DNA of 64,000 nucleotides from Micromonospora sp. NBC_00389 (GTDB lineage: Bacteria; Actinomycetota; Actinomycetes; Mycobacteriales; Micromonosporaceae). Below the pieces are notes generated by a model. It saw only the letters and a list, made by a program, of their open reading frames with translations. It did not search any database and was not told the DNA's origin. Both the position numbers and the translations under genes were made by a program. Location of the stretch: assembly GCF_036059255.1 (NCBI RefSeq), contig NZ_CP107947.1:1488001-1552000 (forward strand). Reading direction: 5' to 3'. Of the stretch, positions 48,140-58,125 are shown piece after piece; position 1 is the stretch's first letter; each line of letters opens with the position of its first letter.

Positions 48140-49273
48140 GTGTACGTTCACCGGCTGGAACTGGTCGACTTCCGCTCGTACGAGCGGGTCGCCGTCGACC
48201 TCCAGCCGGGGGCGAACGTCCTGATCGGCGCCAACGGCGTCGGCAAGACCAACCTCGTCGAGGCGCTGGGATACGTGGCGACCCTGGACTCGCACCGGGT
48301 CGCCACGGACGCGCCACTGGTCCGGATGGGCGCCAGCTCGGCGGTGATCCGCTGCGCGGTGGTGCACGACGGCCGGGAGCTCCTGGTCGAGCTGGAGATC
48401 GTGCCCGGCAAGGCCAACCGGGCCCGGCTGGGCCGCTCGCCGGCTCGGCGGGCCCGCGACGTGCTCGGCGCCCTGCGACTGGTGCTCTTCGCTCCGGAGG
48501 ACCTGGAGCTGGTCCGGGGCGACCCGGCCGAGCGTCGCCGCTACCTGGACGACCTGCTGGTCAACCGGCAGCCCCGGTACGCCGGCGTGCGGGCCGACTA
48601 CGAGCGGGTGGTCAAGCAGCGCAACGCCCTGCTGCGTACCGCGTACCTGGCTCGTAAGACCGGCGGGTCCCGGGGTGGTGACCTCGGCACCCTCGCGGTC
48701 TGGGACACCCACCTGGCCCAGCACGGCGCGGAGCTGTTGGCCGGTCGGCTGGAACTGGTCGCCGCGCTGACCCCGCACGTTGCCAAGGCGTACGACGCGG
48801 TGGCCGCCGGTCGGGGCGCGGCCGCCATCGCCTACCGGCCCTCGATCGAGCTGGCCGAGCCGACCACCGATCGGGCCGCGCTGGCCGAGGCGTTGACCGC
48901 GGCCCTCGCCGCGTCCCGCTCGGCCGAGATCGAACGGGGCACCACCCTGGTCGGCCCGCACCGCGACGAGTTGGCGCTGACCCTCGGCCCGCTGCCCGCC
49001 AAGGGGTACGCCAGCCACGGCGAGTCCTGGTCGTTCGCGCTCGCGCTGCGACTGGCCGGGTACGACCTGCTGCGCGCCGACGGTATCGAGCCGGTGCTGG
49101 TGCTCGACGACGTCTTCGCCGAATTGGACACCGGCCGCCGGGAGCGGCTGGCGGAGCTGGTCGGCGGGGCGAGCCAGCTGCTGGTCACCTGCGCGGTGGA
49201 CGATGATGTGCCGGCCGCCCTGCGCGGCACCCGCTACCAGGTCAGCGAGGGGACGGTACGCCGTGTCGGATGA
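48140..49273 (+). CDS. recF: DNA replication and repair protein RecF
   Basis: SMC-like ATPase that helps load RecA at gaps. 377 residues from GTG 48140. [17 protein letters not shown], Walker [18 protein letters not shown] (about 33-48), then [20 protein letters not shown], and the signature/Walker B region [19 protein letters not shown]. Starts 16 bp after gnd and overlaps dciA by 11 nt. Confidence 0.96.
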   Translation: MYVHRLELVDFRSYERVAVDLQPGANVLIGANGVGKTNLVEALGYVATLDSHRVATDAPLVRMGASSAVIRCAVVHDGRELLVELEIVPGKANRARLGRSPARRARDVLGALRLVLFAPEDLELVRGDPAERRRYLDDLLVNRQPRYAGVRADYERVVKQRNALLRTAYLARKTGGSRGGDLGTLAVWDTHLAQHGAELLAGRLELVAALTPHVAKAYDAVAAGRGAAAIAYRPSIELAEPTTDRAALAEALTAALAASRSAEIERGTTLVGPHRDELALTLGPLPAKGYASHGESWSFALALRLAGYDLLRADGIEPVLVLDDVFAELDTGRRERLAELVGGASQLLVTCAVDDDVPAALRGTRYQVSEGTVRRVG

Positions 49274-49910
49274 GCCGGGCACCAACCGAGGCGACGCTGG
49301 CCGGGGTGACCGGCGGGCCAGCCCGGGCGACGCGGCTGCCGCGCGTACCCCTGGATCGAAGGCGGCCGGGGGCGGTACGGACGGCGGGCAGGCGGATGCC
49401 GCCAGCGGGCCGGAGCTGGCCCGGGCGGTGCTCGACGCGGCGCTGTCCCGGCGGCAGGCGGCGGCCCGCGCGCGGCGTACCCCTGGCGGTGGCGGGAGCG
49501 GCGACGGCGACTCGGGGCGGCGGCTGCGCGGCTACTCCGGCCCGGGCCCCGACCCGCGCGACCCGCAGCCTCTCAGCGCGGTGTTGAACCGGCTCGTGAA
49601 GGCGCGTGGCTGGCAGCAGCCGGCGGCCGAGGCCACGGTGTTCGGTGCCTGGGAGCGGGTGGTCGGCGCGGAGGTCGCCCAGCACAGCCGGCCGGTCAAG
49701 CTGGAGAACGGCGAGCTGACCGTGGAGGCCCGCTCGACCGCCTGGGCGACCCAGCTGCGGCTGCTGGCCGGCTCGCTGCTCAAGCAGATCGCTCGCGAGG
49801 TCGGCCACAACGTGGTGCGCAAGCTGCACATTCACGGCCCGGCCGCGCCGTCCTGGCAGAAGGGGCCGCGCCGGGTGCGTGGCCGAGGGCCGCGGGACAC
49901 CTACGGCTGA
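49263..49910 (+). CDS. dciA: DciA family (DUF721) helicase operator
   Basis: 215 residues from GTG 49263, overlapping recF by 11 nt. Residues 1-110 are Gly/Arg/Ala-rich and disordered. The C-terminal KH-like domain (about 118-200) has [35 protein letters not shown] and [19 protein letters not shown]. DciA loads or operates DnaB in bacteria without DnaC, so this is the likely partner of the intein-bearing DnaB at the window's left end. Confidence 0.92.
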   Translation: MSDEPGTNRGDAGRGDRRASPGDAAAARTPGSKAAGGGTDGGQADAASGPELARAVLDAALSRRQAAARARRTPGGGGSGDGDSGRRLRGYSGPGPDPRDPQPLSAVLNRLVKARGWQQPAAEATVFGAWERVVGAEVAQHSRPVKLENGELTVEARSTAWATQLRLLAGSLLKQIAREVGHNVVRKLHIHGPAAPSWQKGPRRVRGRGPRDTYG

Positions 49911-49919
49911 GCGGGCGTC

Positions 49920-50144
49920 TCAGCTCCGCCGGCCGGCCTCCCGGGCGGCGCGCTTCCGTTCGCGCTGTTCCCTGGTGTAGCGCTTGCGCTCTTCCAGGTC
50001 GCGTTTCCACAGCTCGCGGGCCTCGGCCGAGCCGCCCTGCACCGCGCCCTCGACCTCGGGCGGGCCGGCCAGGTGCCGGAACGCCCAGCGCATGAAGCGG
50101 CCGCCCTCGCCGGGGGACCTGGTGGCCGCGCCGTCCTCGCTCAT
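49920..50144 (-). CDS. Small basic protein of unknown function
   Basis: 74 residues from ATG 50144, with GGAGAGGGCGG just upstream. FMRWAFRHLAGPPEVEGAVQ is followed by a charged helix (RELWKRDLEERKRYTREQ) and a basic end. No domain recognised. Convergent with dciA (10 bp apart). Confidence 0.6.
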   Translation of the reverse strand: MSEDGAATRSPGEGGRFMRWAFRHLAGPPEVEGAVQGGSAEARELWKRDLEERKRYTREQRERKRAAREAGRRS

Positions 50145-50193
50145 CTGCCGCCCTCTCCTGCGCCTTCATTCACCCGTCACCGCGGACGGACGG

Positions 50194-50235
50194 TTGGGAC
50201 ACCAATGGTTGGCGTACCAACTATCTGTACGATAG
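50194..50235 (+). promoter_or_regulatory. Probable operator cluster upstream of the MarR-type gene
   Basis: Two copies of TTGG-N4-CCAA (50194-50205 and 50209-50220), 15 bp apart, are followed directly by CTATC-N5-GATAG (50221-50235), 26 bp before the regulator start. Three dyads in 42 bp suggest binding sites for the adjacent regulator; a weak -10-like sequence overlaps the last dyad. No promoter is certain. Confidence 0.55.
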
Positions 50236-50260
50236 CGATCATGCATGGGGAGGGCAACCG

Positions 50261-50764
50261 ATGAGCGAACGACCGGACGGCGTCGACCCGCTGGCGCTGG
50301 AACAGCAGGTCTGCTTCGCCCTCTCGGTGGCGGCGCGCAGCGTCGTGGCCGTCTACCGGCCGCTGCTGGAGCCGATGGGGCTGACCCATCCGCAGTACCT
50401 GGTCATGCTGGCGCTCTGGCAGCACGCGCCGCTGTCCGGCCGCGACCTCAGTCGCCTGTTGCAGCTCGACCCGGGCACGCTGTCACCCCTGCTCAAGCGG
50501 CTCGAAGCAGCCGGCTACCTGCGCCGTGAGCGCGACGCCGCCGACGAGCGCAGTCTCGCCGTCACCCTCACCGACAGCGGCACGGCGCTGCGCAGCCGGG
50601 CGGAGCTGATCCCGGCCGCGATCGTGCAGCGGCTCGGGCTGCCCGTGGAGGACCTGCAACACCTGCACGCCGTGCTCACCCAGGTGATCGCTGCGGCCAA
50701 CCGGCCCGGCGGTGGTGACCCGCCCACCCCGGACCCCGGGGTGAGCGGTCAGGCGTCGGCGTAG
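50261..50764 (+). CDS. MarR family regulator, OhrR-like
   Basis: 167 residues. Begins with LALEQQVCFALSVAARS: the single Cys in QVCFAL matches the peroxide-sensing Cys of OhrR, and YRPLLEPMGLTHPQYLVMLAL is the OhrR-like following helix. The winged helix has LDPGTLSPLLKRLEAAGYL and RDAADERSLAVTLT. The Tyr that follows the sensing Cys in B. subtilis OhrR is Ser here; the later Tyr is kept. No ohr gene lies next door. The 3' end overlaps the convergent gene by 16 bp. Confidence 0.85.
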   Translation: MSERPDGVDPLALEQQVCFALSVAARSVVAVYRPLLEPMGLTHPQYLVMLALWQHAPLSGRDLSRLLQLDPGTLSPLLKRLEAAGYLRRERDAADERSLAVTLTDSGTALRSRAELIPAAIVQRLGLPVEDLQHLHAVLTQVIAAANRPGGGDPPTPDPGVSGQASA

Positions 50765-51303
50765 ACCGCGAAGCCGCGCTCGGCGCAGCGCCGGTAGAAC
50801 GCGGCGAGCACGCCCAACTCGGCGCAGGTGAAGTTCCACTGCGGCGGGTCGCCGCTCTCGTCGCGGAGCGCGTCGAGTCGGCTCTCCAGCCAGCGCAGCT
50901 GCTGCTCGGCCAGCCGCCCGTCGCCGAGCAGCGAGCGCAGCACCGTGCTCACCGACTCGAAGGTGACCGCCTCGCCGTGCGGGCGGTGGCCGGCCACGAA
51001 GCGTTCGATGCCGCCGGCGATCCAGGCGCAGCCGTCCGGGTCGATCACCGGGTCCTCGTCCTCGGCCGCGGCGTCTGTGGCGTACAACACACCTTCCAGG
51101 CCGAGCAGCAGATCCACCAACTCGGTGTACGCGGTCGCCCGGACGGTGCCGGTCTTCGCGATCAACTCGGCCAGAGCCGCTGTCGGCGCGGAGATTCGCG
51201 GCAGGTCGACGATCTCGCCGAAGTCGACGAACTCGGCCGGCGCGACCGGATCGTAGAAGCGGCCGGTACGCGGCCAGTGCACCGCGACGTTGTCCAGCCC
51301 CAT
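50749..51303 (-). CDS. Uncharacterised acidic protein
   Basis: 184 residues from ATG 51303, AAGAGGTGACAG upstream. Begins GLDNVAVHWPRTGRFYDPVAP; later IDPDGCAWIAGGIERFVAGH and the end CAELGVLAAFYRRCAERGF. No known family comes to mind. It converges on the OhrR-like gene with a 16-bp tail-to-tail overlap, so mRNAs may pair. Confidence 0.7.
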   Translation of the reverse strand: MGLDNVAVHWPRTGRFYDPVAPAEFVDFGEIVDLPRISAPTAALAELIAKTGTVRATAYTELVDLLLGLEGVLYATDAAAEDEDPVIDPDGCAWIAGGIERFVAGHRPHGEAVTFESVSTVLRSLLGDGRLAEQQLRWLESRLDALRDESGDPPQWNFTCAELGVLAAFYRRCAERGFAVYADA

Positions 51304-51825
51304 CTGTCACCTCTTAAAGAGCACGTGTCGGGTCGATTGGGTCGATCGTCCCGGTTCCAGCCCGTAAAGATCAAGGCCGCTGCCGGGGCGCCGCAAACGT
51401 ACGGCACGGGCGGTCCGGCCGCGACCCCCGACCCGCCCGGCCGCGGGTCAACCCGTTCGGGGGCGGCGCGTCCGATCGGAGCCTGGCGTGTGGGGGGAGT
51501 CGTGGGCAATGGGGTTCTGCCGGCTACGGCTTTCTCAGCCGCCTCGTTGAGGGTGCCGAGTGGTGGTTCTGTCCTCCGGGCACAGTAGGATTGACGGTGA
51601 GACGAAGACCCGGTGCGGAGCGAGGGACGGGGCCGGTGGCCCCAGAAACATTCTCCACGTCGGGTCGAGCCGATCGCGATCCGCGGGCAACCGCGGCGAC
51701 CGGCGCGTTCGACCCGCTGTCCGGAGGTCTCCGGCACCGGTCCGCGCGCCGACGTCGCGTCCTGTCCGCCGAACCCGCGCCCGAAGCGCCTTGCCGGCGC
51801 AGACGACGCGAGAAAGTGGCCGAGG
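51304..51825 (+). promoter_or_regulatory. gyrB upstream region
   Basis: 522 bp without a supported gene. Open frames cover the right half but match nothing before GTG 51826. A -10-like TAGGAT at 51586-51591 lacks a convincing -35. A supercoiling-sensitive gyrB promoter is expected here but cannot be placed. Confidence 0.35.
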
Positions 51826-53772
51826 GTGGCAGCGCAGGACAAGCAGGAGTACGGCGCGGAGTCGATCACCGTTCTCGAGGGGCTGGAGGCCGTCCGCAAG
51901 CGGCCCGGTATGTATATCGGGTCCACCGGCGAGCGCGGTCTGCACCACCTCGTCTGGGAGGTCGTGGACAACGCGGTCGACGAGGCGCTGGCCGGATACT
52001 GCGACACCATCGACGTGGTGCTGCTCGCCGACGGCGGGGTCCAGGTCACCGACAACGGCCGTGGCTTCCCGGTCGACCTGCACCCGAAGCTCAAGAAGCC
52101 GGGTGTCGAGGTCGCGCTGACCGTGCTGCACGCCGGTGGCAAGTTCGACGGCAAGGCGTACGCGGTCTCCGGTGGTCTGCACGGCGTCGGCGTGTCGGTG
52201 GTGAACGCGCTCTCCACCCGGATGGCCGTCGAGATCCACAAGTCCGGCTTCGTGTGGCGGCAGCAGTACAACAACTCCAAGCCCGGCCCACTGGACAAGG
52301 GCGAGCCCACCGACCGCACCGGCTCGACGGTCACCTTCTGGCCCGACGCCGACGTCTTCGAGACGGTCGACTTCGACTTCCAGACCATCTACCGGCGCCT
52401 CCAGGAGATGGCCTTCCTCAACCGTGCCCTCCGCATCCACCTGCTCGACGAGCGGGTGGCTGAGGAGGAGGACGGCCGGCAGCGTGAGGTGACCTTCTTC
52501 TACGAGGGCGGCATCGCCGACTTCGTACGGCACCTCAACGCCTCGAAGAGCCCGATCCACAAGACCGTGGTCGAGTTCGGTGCCGAGGAGGAGGGCATGT
52601 CGCTCGAGATCGCCATGCAGTGGAACGAGTCGTACGGCGAGTCGGTCTACACCTTCGCCAACACGATCAACACGCATGAGGGCGGCACCCACGAGGAGGG
52701 CTTCCGGTCCGCGCTGACCAGCGTGGTCAACCGGTACGGCGCCGACAAGAAGCTGCTCAAGGGCGACGAGAAGCTCTCCGGCGAGGACATCCGGGAAGGG
52801 CTCGCGGCGATCATCTCGGTCAAGCTGGCCAACCCGCAGTTCGAGGGGCAGACCAAGACGAAGCTCGGCAACACCCCGGTGAAGAGCTTCGTGCAGCGGG
52901 TCTGCAACGACCGGCTGGTCGACTGGTTTGACCGCAACCCGGCCGAGGCCAAGATGATCATCACCAAGGCGTCCCAGGCGGCGCGCGCCCGGATCGCCGC
53001 ACAGCAGGCCCGCAAGCTCGCCCGGCGCAAGTCGCTGCTGGAGTCCGGCTCGATGCCGGGCAAGCTGGCCGACTGCCAGTCCACCGACCCGCGCGAGTCT
53101 GAGGTGTTCATCGTCGAGGGCGACTCGGCGGGTGGCTCGGCCAAGCAGGGCCGGGACCCGCGGACCCAGGCGATCCTGCCGATCCGCGGCAAGATCCTCA
53201 ACGTGGAGAAGGCCCGGATCGACCGGGTGCTGAAGAACAACGAGGTCCAGGCGCTGATCACCGCGCTGGGCACCGGCATCCACGACGACTTCGACATCGA
53301 GAAGCTGCGGTACCACAAGACCGTGCTGATGGCCGATGCCGACGTCGACGGCCAGCACATCCAGACGCTGCTGCTCACGCTGCTCTTCCGTTTCATGCGC
53401 CCGCTGGTCGAGCTGGGGCACGTCTACCTGGCCGCCCCGCCGCTCTACAAGATCAAGTGGAACAAGAAGGGCGACGACGCCCAGTACGCGTACTCGGACC
53501 GCGAGCGGGACGGGCTGATCGCGCTGCGCCAGCAGAAGAAGCCCAACGCCAAGCCGGATGACATCCAGCGCTTCAAGGGCCTCGGCGAGATGAACTACCC
53601 CGAACTGTGGGAGACCACGATGAACCCGGCAACGCGTACCCTGCGTCAGGTCACGCTCGACGACGCGGCAACCGCCGACGAGTTGTTCAGCGTGCTGATG
53701 GGTGAGGACGTCGAGGCGCGCCGGTCGTTCATCCAGCGCAACGCCAAGGACGTCCGGTTCCTGGACATCTGA
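51826..53772 (+). CDS. gyrB: DNA gyrase subunit B
   Basis: ATPase subunit of gyrase. 648 residues from GTG 51826, the start that fits family alignments ([19 protein letters not shown]). GHKL ATPase: [23 protein letters not shown] and [41 protein letters not shown] and [17 protein letters not shown]. The [10 protein letters not shown] motif is near the C-terminus. Followed by a hairpin terminator and a DnaA-box cluster. Confidence 0.97.
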   Translation: MAAQDKQEYGAESITVLEGLEAVRKRPGMYIGSTGERGLHHLVWEVVDNAVDEALAGYCDTIDVVLLADGGVQVTDNGRGFPVDLHPKLKKPGVEVALTVLHAGGKFDGKAYAVSGGLHGVGVSVVNALSTRMAVEIHKSGFVWRQQYNNSKPGPLDKGEPTDRTGSTVTFWPDADVFETVDFDFQTIYRRLQEMAFLNRALRIHLLDERVAEEEDGRQREVTFFYEGGIADFVRHLNASKSPIHKTVVEFGAEEEGMSLEIAMQWNESYGESVYTFANTINTHEGGTHEEGFRSALTSVVNRYGADKKLLKGDEKLSGEDIREGLAAIISVKLANPQFEGQTKTKLGNTPVKSFVQRVCNDRLVDWFDRNPAEAKMIITKASQAARARIAAQQARKLARRKSLLESGSMPGKLADCQSTDPRESEVFIVEGDSAGGSAKQGRDPRTQAILPIRGKILNVEKARIDRVLKNNEVQALITALGTGIHDDFDIEKLRYHKTVLMADADVDGQHIQTLLLTLLFRFMRPLVELGHVYLAAPPLYKIKWNKKGDDAQYAYSDRERDGLIALRQQKKPNAKPDDIQRFKGLGEMNYPELWETTMNPATRTLRQVTLDDAATADELFSVLMGEDVEARRSFIQRNAKDVRFLDI

Positions 53773-53779
53773 CGGAGCA

Positions 53780-53816
53780 CGGTGGGTCGGTCGGGCCACA
53801 CCCGACCGACCCACCG
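53780..53816 (+). terminator. Hairpin terminator after gyrB
   Basis: A perfect 16-bp stem (CGGTGGGTCGGTCGGG and complement) with loop CCACA, 7 bp after the gyrB stop. No T tract. Confidence 0.75.
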
Positions 53817-53826
53817 ATCCACAGAG

Positions 53827-53866
53827 TTATCCACAGCTTGGCCGGTATCCACAGCCGTTATCCACA
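53827..53866 (+). promoter_or_regulatory. Three DnaA boxes between gyrB and gyrA
   Basis: TTATCCACA at 53827-53835 and 53858-53866 (both perfect), GTATCCACA at 53845-53853 (one mismatch), all on the same strand, spaced 18 and 13 bp. They lie 36 bp before the gyrA GTG, where its promoter is expected. Confidence 0.85.
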
Positions 53867-53902
53867 GCACGAAAACGACTCTGAGTCTGATAAGGGTATA
53901 CA

Positions 53903-56422
53903 GTGACCGATTCACCCGAGTCCACACCGAACGAGCCCGAGGTCCCCGAGGTCCTCGCCGCCGTGGTCGCGCACGACCGGATCGAGCCGGTCGGGCTCGA
54001 GGTGGAGATGCAGCGCTCCTACCTCGACTACGCGATGAGCGTCATCGTCGGTCGAGCGCTGCCGGACGTCCGGGACGGCCTCAAGCCGGTCCACCGCAAG
54101 ATCCTCTACGCGATGTTCGACTCCGGCTACCGGCCGGACCGGGGCTACGTGAAGTGTTCCCGGGTGGTCGGCGACGTGATGGGTCAGTTCCACCCGCACG
54201 GCGACTCGGCGATCTACGACGCTCTGGTCCGGATGGCGCAGCCCTGGTCGCTGCGGTACCCGCTGGTGGACGGCAACGGCAACTTCGGCTCGCCGGGTAA
54301 CGACCCGGCCGCCGCCATGCGGTACACCGAGTGCAAGCTCGACCCGCTGGCCATGGAGATGCTGCGGGACATCGACGAGGACACCGTCGACCTGCAGGAC
54401 AACTACGACGGCCGGGCCAAGGAGCCCACCATCCTGCCGTCGCGGATCCCGAACCTGCTGGTGAACGGCTCCGAGGGCATCGCGGTCGGCATGGCCACCA
54501 AGATCCCGCCGCACAACCTGCGCGAGATCGGCGCGGCGGTGCAGTGGTGCCTGGAGAACCCGGAGGAGGACGAGGAGACCACCCTCGAAGCCCTGCTCGG
54601 CATCGTCAAGGGTCCGGACTTCCCGACCCACGGCCTGATCGTCGGCACCACCGCCATCCAGGACGCCTACCGCACCGGTCGCGGCTCGATCCGGATGCGC
54701 GCTGTCGTGGAGGTCGAAGAGGACAAGCGCGGCCGGCCCTGCCTGGTGGTCAGCGAGCTGCCCTACCAGGTCAACCCGGACAACCTGGCCGAGCGGATCG
54801 CCGAGCTGATCAAGGAAGGCAAGCTCGCCGGGATCGCCGACATCCGCGACGAGTCCTCCGGACGTACCGGAATGCGGATCGTGCTGGTGCTCAAGCGCGA
54901 CGCGGTCGCCAAGGTGGTGCTGAACAACCTCTACAAGCACACCCAGCTCCAGGAGACCTTCGGCGCCAACATGCTGGCGCTGGTCGACGGGGTGCCGCGC
55001 ACGCTCAACCTGGCGCAGTTCATCCGCTACTACGTCGAGCACCAGATCGACGTGATCCGTCGGCGGACCGCGTTCCGGCTGCGCAAGGCCGAGGAGCGGG
55101 CGCACATCCTGCGTGGTCTGGGCAAGGCACTCGATGCGCTGGACGAGGTGATCGCCCTGATCCGGCGGTCGCCGACCGTGGACGACGCCCGGCAGGGCCT
55201 GATCCGGCTGCTGGAGATCGACGAGATCCAGGCGACCGCGATCCTGGACATGCAGCTGCGCCGGCTGGCCGCCCTGGAGCGGCAGCGGATCGTGGACGAC
55301 CTGGCCAAGCTGGAGATCGAGATCGCCGACCTCAAGGACATCCTCGCCAAGCCGGCGCGGCAGCGGCGGATCGTCTCGGAGGAGCTGGGCGAGATCATCG
55401 CCAAGTGGGGCGACGAGCGTCGCACGAAGATCGTCCCGTTCGACGGCGAGGTCTCGATGGAGGACCTCATCGCCCGGGAGGACGTGGTCGTCACGATCAC
55501 CCGGACCGGGTACGCCAAGCGGACCAAGGTCGATCTCTACCGCTCACAGCGGCGCGGCGGCAAGGGCGTCAGTGGCGCCACGCTGCGGCAGGACGACATC
55601 GTCAGCCACTTCTTCGTATGCTCAACCCACGATTGGATTCTGTTCTTCACGAACAAGGGCCGCGTGTACCGGGCCAAGGCATACGAGCTGCCGGAGGCCA
55701 GTAGGGTAGCCAAGGGCCAGCACGTGGCCAACCTGCTCGCATTCCTGCCTGACGAGCAGATCGCGCAGATCATCGAAATCCCGAACTACCAGGTGGCCCC
55801 CTACCTGGTACTGGCCACGAAGAACGGCCTGGTGAAGAAGACGCGGCTCGAGGAGTTCGACTCCAACCGTTCCGGCGGCATCATCGCGATCAACCTGCGC
55901 GATGAGGACGAGCTGGTCGGTGCTGCGTTGGCTGCGCCGGACGACGACCTGCTGCTGGTCTCCAAGAAGGCGCAGGCGATCCGGTTCAGCGCCTCGGACG
56001 AGGCGTTGCGGCCGATGGGTCGGGCCACCTCGGGCGTGATCGGCATGCGTTTCACGGACGATGACGTCCTGCTGGCCATGGAGGTCGTTCGGGAGGGCCT
56101 GGACGTTCTGGTGGCCACCAACGGGGGATACGCGAAACGTACCCCGATCGAGGAATACCCGGTGCAAGGCCGGGGAGGTAAAGGCGTGCTGACTGCGAAG
56201 ATCACCGAGCGGCGCGGTGGTCTCGTCGGCGCGGTTGTGATCGACCCGGACGACGAACTGTTCGCGATCACAAGCAACGGTGGTGTCATCCGGACTCCGG
56301 TGAAGCCTGTACGCCGTACGCGTGACCGGAACACAATGGGGGTCAAGCTGATGGACCTCCCGGACGGCGTGACTATCGTGGCGATTGCTCGCAATGCCGA
56401 CGAGCCTGACGAACAGGACTAG
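53903..56422 (+). CDS. gyrA: DNA gyrase subunit A
   Basis: DNA-cutting subunit of gyrase. 839 residues from GTG 53903. Quinolone-pocket region [19 protein letters not shown] and the catalytic Tyr in [18 protein letters not shown] are present. Residue 83 equivalent in HGDSA is Ser, then Ala, i.e. a quinolone-sensitive-looking pocket by E. coli rules. The C-terminal beta-pinwheel (about 520-830) carries the gyrase box variant [10 protein letters not shown] and GRGGKGV. A separate promoter is likely, as gyrB has its own terminator. Confidence 0.97.
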   Translation: MTDSPESTPNEPEVPEVLAAVVAHDRIEPVGLEVEMQRSYLDYAMSVIVGRALPDVRDGLKPVHRKILYAMFDSGYRPDRGYVKCSRVVGDVMGQFHPHGDSAIYDALVRMAQPWSLRYPLVDGNGNFGSPGNDPAAAMRYTECKLDPLAMEMLRDIDEDTVDLQDNYDGRAKEPTILPSRIPNLLVNGSEGIAVGMATKIPPHNLREIGAAVQWCLENPEEDEETTLEALLGIVKGPDFPTHGLIVGTTAIQDAYRTGRGSIRMRAVVEVEEDKRGRPCLVVSELPYQVNPDNLAERIAELIKEGKLAGIADIRDESSGRTGMRIVLVLKRDAVAKVVLNNLYKHTQLQETFGANMLALVDGVPRTLNLAQFIRYYVEHQIDVIRRRTAFRLRKAEERAHILRGLGKALDALDEVIALIRRSPTVDDARQGLIRLLEIDEIQATAILDMQLRRLAALERQRIVDDLAKLEIEIADLKDILAKPARQRRIVSEELGEIIAKWGDERRTKIVPFDGEVSMEDLIAREDVVVTITRTGYAKRTKVDLYRSQRRGGKGVSGATLRQDDIVSHFFVCSTHDWILFFTNKGRVYRAKAYELPEASRVAKGQHVANLLAFLPDEQIAQIIEIPNYQVAPYLVLATKNGLVKKTRLEEFDSNRSGGIIAINLRDEDELVGAALAAPDDDLLLVSKKAQAIRFSASDEALRPMGRATSGVIGMRFTDDDVLLAMEVVREGLDVLVATNGGYAKRTPIEEYPVQGRGGKGVLTAKITERRGGLVGAVVIDPDDELFAITSNGGVIRTPVKPVRRTRDRNTMGVKLMDLPDGVTIVAIARNADEPDEQD

Positions 56423-56426
56423 TTGA

Positions 56427-57332
56427 ATGACGGAGACACAGGCGAAGTCGGGGAACACGGGGACCTCGGCCAACCCGGTCGACGAGGAGGCCGCCAAGGG
56501 CGGCACACCAGCGACCGGCCGCGCTGCCGTGGGCCGGGCGACGGTCCCCGCCGACGCGCCTGCCCCGAAATTCACCCGGGCTCCCGGCATGACACCACCG
56601 CCGGACCAGCCCGGCGAGGACGGCGGGTCGGCCGACAAGTCCGAGGCCTCCGCTCCCGAGGCTCCGGCGTCCGCCGGCACACCCCCGGTGGCGGCCCCGG
56701 CCCCGGCCCGTCCGACGACCACCCAGCCGATCAACGTCCGGGCCGGTCAGGCGGCGTCGACCGGGAGCACGGGCACCCAGCCCCGGATCACCCCCGGCAT
56801 GACCCAGCCGCAGCCGGACCCGGGGCGTACCGCCACTGCCGGCCGCCCGGCCAGCGGCGGTGGCCTGCCACCGGGCATCGGCAACGCGTCCGCCGTCGGG
56901 GCGGCCCGGGTCGGCGACGCGGTACGCGCCGCGCGTACCTCGGTCAGCTCGGCCGCGTCCCGCGGACCGCGCCGGGCCCGGCTGAACCTGAAGCGGATCG
57001 ACCCGTGGTCCGTGATGAAGTTCGCGTTCGCCGTCTCGGTGGTGCTCTTCATCGTCGTGGTGGTCGCCACGTCGGTGCTCTACCTGGCGCTGGACGCGAT
57101 GGGCGTGTTCCAGAGCGTCAACGACAGCCTGAGTGACCTGGTCAACGCCGGCGGTGGGCAGAGCACCGACGGTTTCCAGATCACCGCCAAGGGCGTGATC
57201 CTCAGCTCGGCGCTGATCGGCCTGGTCAACGTGGTGCTGTTCACCGCGCTGGCCACGCTGGGAGCGTTCGTCTACAACGTCTGCGCCGACCTGGTCGGCG
57301 GGATCGAGTTGACCCTCGCCGAGCGGGACTGA
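56427..57332 (+). CDS. DUF3566 membrane protein
   Basis: 301 residues starting 4 nt after gyrA. Residues 1-185 are disordered (Pro/Ala/Gly/Thr-rich). The DUF3566 core begins at ARLNLKRIDPWSVMKFAFAVS and has two membrane helices (VLFIVVVVATSVLYLAL and LIGLVNVVLFTALATLGAF). The homologue in the same place in M. tuberculosis is Rv0007. Function unknown; possibly linked to wall growth. Confidence 0.88.
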   Translation: MTETQAKSGNTGTSANPVDEEAAKGGTPATGRAAVGRATVPADAPAPKFTRAPGMTPPPDQPGEDGGSADKSEASAPEAPASAGTPPVAAPAPARPTTTQPINVRAGQAASTGSTGTQPRITPGMTQPQPDPGRTATAGRPASGGGLPPGIGNASAVGAARVGDAVRAARTSVSSAASRGPRRARLNLKRIDPWSVMKFAFAVSVVLFIVVVVATSVLYLALDAMGVFQSVNDSLSDLVNAGGGQSTDGFQITAKGVILSSALIGLVNVVLFTALATLGAFVYNVCADLVGGIELTLAERD

Positions 57333-57338
57333 ACGATC

Positions 57339-57380
57339 GGAGCGCCGGGGCGCCGCGAATAGCGGTCGCTCCGGCGCTCC
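57339..57380 (+). terminator. Hairpin terminator after the DUF3566 gene
   Basis: Outer stem GGAGCGCCGG / CCGGCGCTCC (10 bp) around a 22-nt loop that can itself fold partly. 7 bp after the stop. Confidence 0.6.
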
Positions 57381-57481
57381 GCACTCGGGTAGGTTCTGGA
57401 GGCGTCGACGACCCGGCTCGCAGGCCGGACCCCGATTTGGGGCCGGCCGAGCGGATGGGTTAATCTTGCTCGTCGCAACGC

Positions 57482-57555
57482 GGGGCTATAGCTCAGTCGG
57501 TTAGAGCGCAGAGCTGATAACTCTGAGGTCGATGGTTCGATTCCATCTAGCCCCA
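57482..57555 (+). tRNA. tRNA-Ile (GAT)
   Basis: 74 nt cloverleaf: acceptor GGGGCTA/TAGCCCC, anticodon stem-loop GAGCT-GATAA-CTC-type with anticodon GAT, T-arm GGTTCGATTCC. Discriminator A. The genomic bases after it are CCG, so the CCA tail must be completed by the Cca enzyme. Confidence 0.97.
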
Positions 57556-57597
57556 CCGCATGTCGTCCGACGGTAGTCGAGCTTGAGGGGTTGCCCC

Positions 57598-57726
57598 ATG
57601 TTCAAGAAGCTGCTGATTCTGGCTGGCGTCGTCGGCGTGGCCGCCGTCGTGTTCAACAAGGTCAAGGCGTCCAACGACGAGCGTGCCCTGTGGCACGAGG
57701 CGACCACCGCGCCCGACCTGCGCTGA
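57598..57726 (+). CDS. DLW-39 family small protein
   Basis: 42 residues: MFKKLLILAGVVGVAAVV, then FNKVKASNDERALWHEATTAP. One membrane helix and a short polar tail with the conserved LW. GAGGGG lies 9 nt upstream. This family is found between tRNA-Ile and tRNA-Ala in Actinobacteria, as here; function unknown. Confidence 0.88.
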   Translation: MFKKLLILAGVVGVAAVVFNKVKASNDERALWHEATTAPDLR

Positions 57727-57769
57727 GGTCAGGCCCGGCGCCGAGCGATCGGCGACGCCGCCCGCTCAC

Positions 57770-57842
57770 GGGGCCCTAGCTCAACTGGCAGAGCACTGCC
57801 TTTGCAAGGCAGGGGTTAGGGGTTCGAGTCCCCTGGGCTCCA
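57770..57842 (+). tRNA. tRNA-Ala (TGC)
   Basis: Acceptor GGGGCCC/GGGCTCC, D-arm AGCTCAACTGGCAGAGC, anticodon TGC in a CTGCC/GGCAG stem, T-arm GGTTCGAGTCC. CCA is encoded at 57843-57845. The 3' end abuts the integrase remnant, so it is the probable attachment site of an integrated element. Confidence 0.97.
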
Positions 57843-57874
57843 CCAGCACTTTTCTTGGTTGATCTCGGTCCCGA

Positions 57875-57984
57875 GTACAGCCAAGCGGTCACGCCGTCCG
57901 CTCCTGGCCGAAAACCCGATCGATGGCTGAGGCAGCCTGACGAGCCCTCGCCGGCAGAACGTGGCCGTAGGTGTCGGCCGTCAT
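57875..57984. repeat. 110-bp direct repeat, copy 1
   Basis: Matches 59288-59397 at 109 of 110 positions by eye (one G/A difference near base 80). It covers the last 31 codons of the tyrosine-recombinase frame and its stop. Starts 30 bp after the tRNA-Ala CCA. Confidence 0.92.
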
Positions 57985-58113
57985 TCGGATCGTGGAGTGC
58001 CCAGGCAGCTCCATTACTGTGCGCAGCTCCTCGCCTTGGTCGAGCAGGAACGTGGCGAACGCGTGCCGCAGGTCGTGACGATCTTCGACTGCCCGACGAG
58101 GAGATCCGCCCAC
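57889..58113 (-). pseudogene. Tyrosine recombinase (integrase), C-terminal remnant
   Basis: 74 codons of the catalytic end: HDLRHAFATFLLDQGEE (Arg and His of the active site), LPGHSTIRMTADTYGHV with the nucleophile Tyr, and a stop 44 bp from tRNA-Ala. The N-terminal two-thirds and the first catalytic Arg are missing; upstream sequence belongs to another protein. Its position and orientation match integrases of elements inserted at the tRNA 3' end. Confidence 0.85.
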
Positions 58114-58125
58114 ATCCAGACCGCC

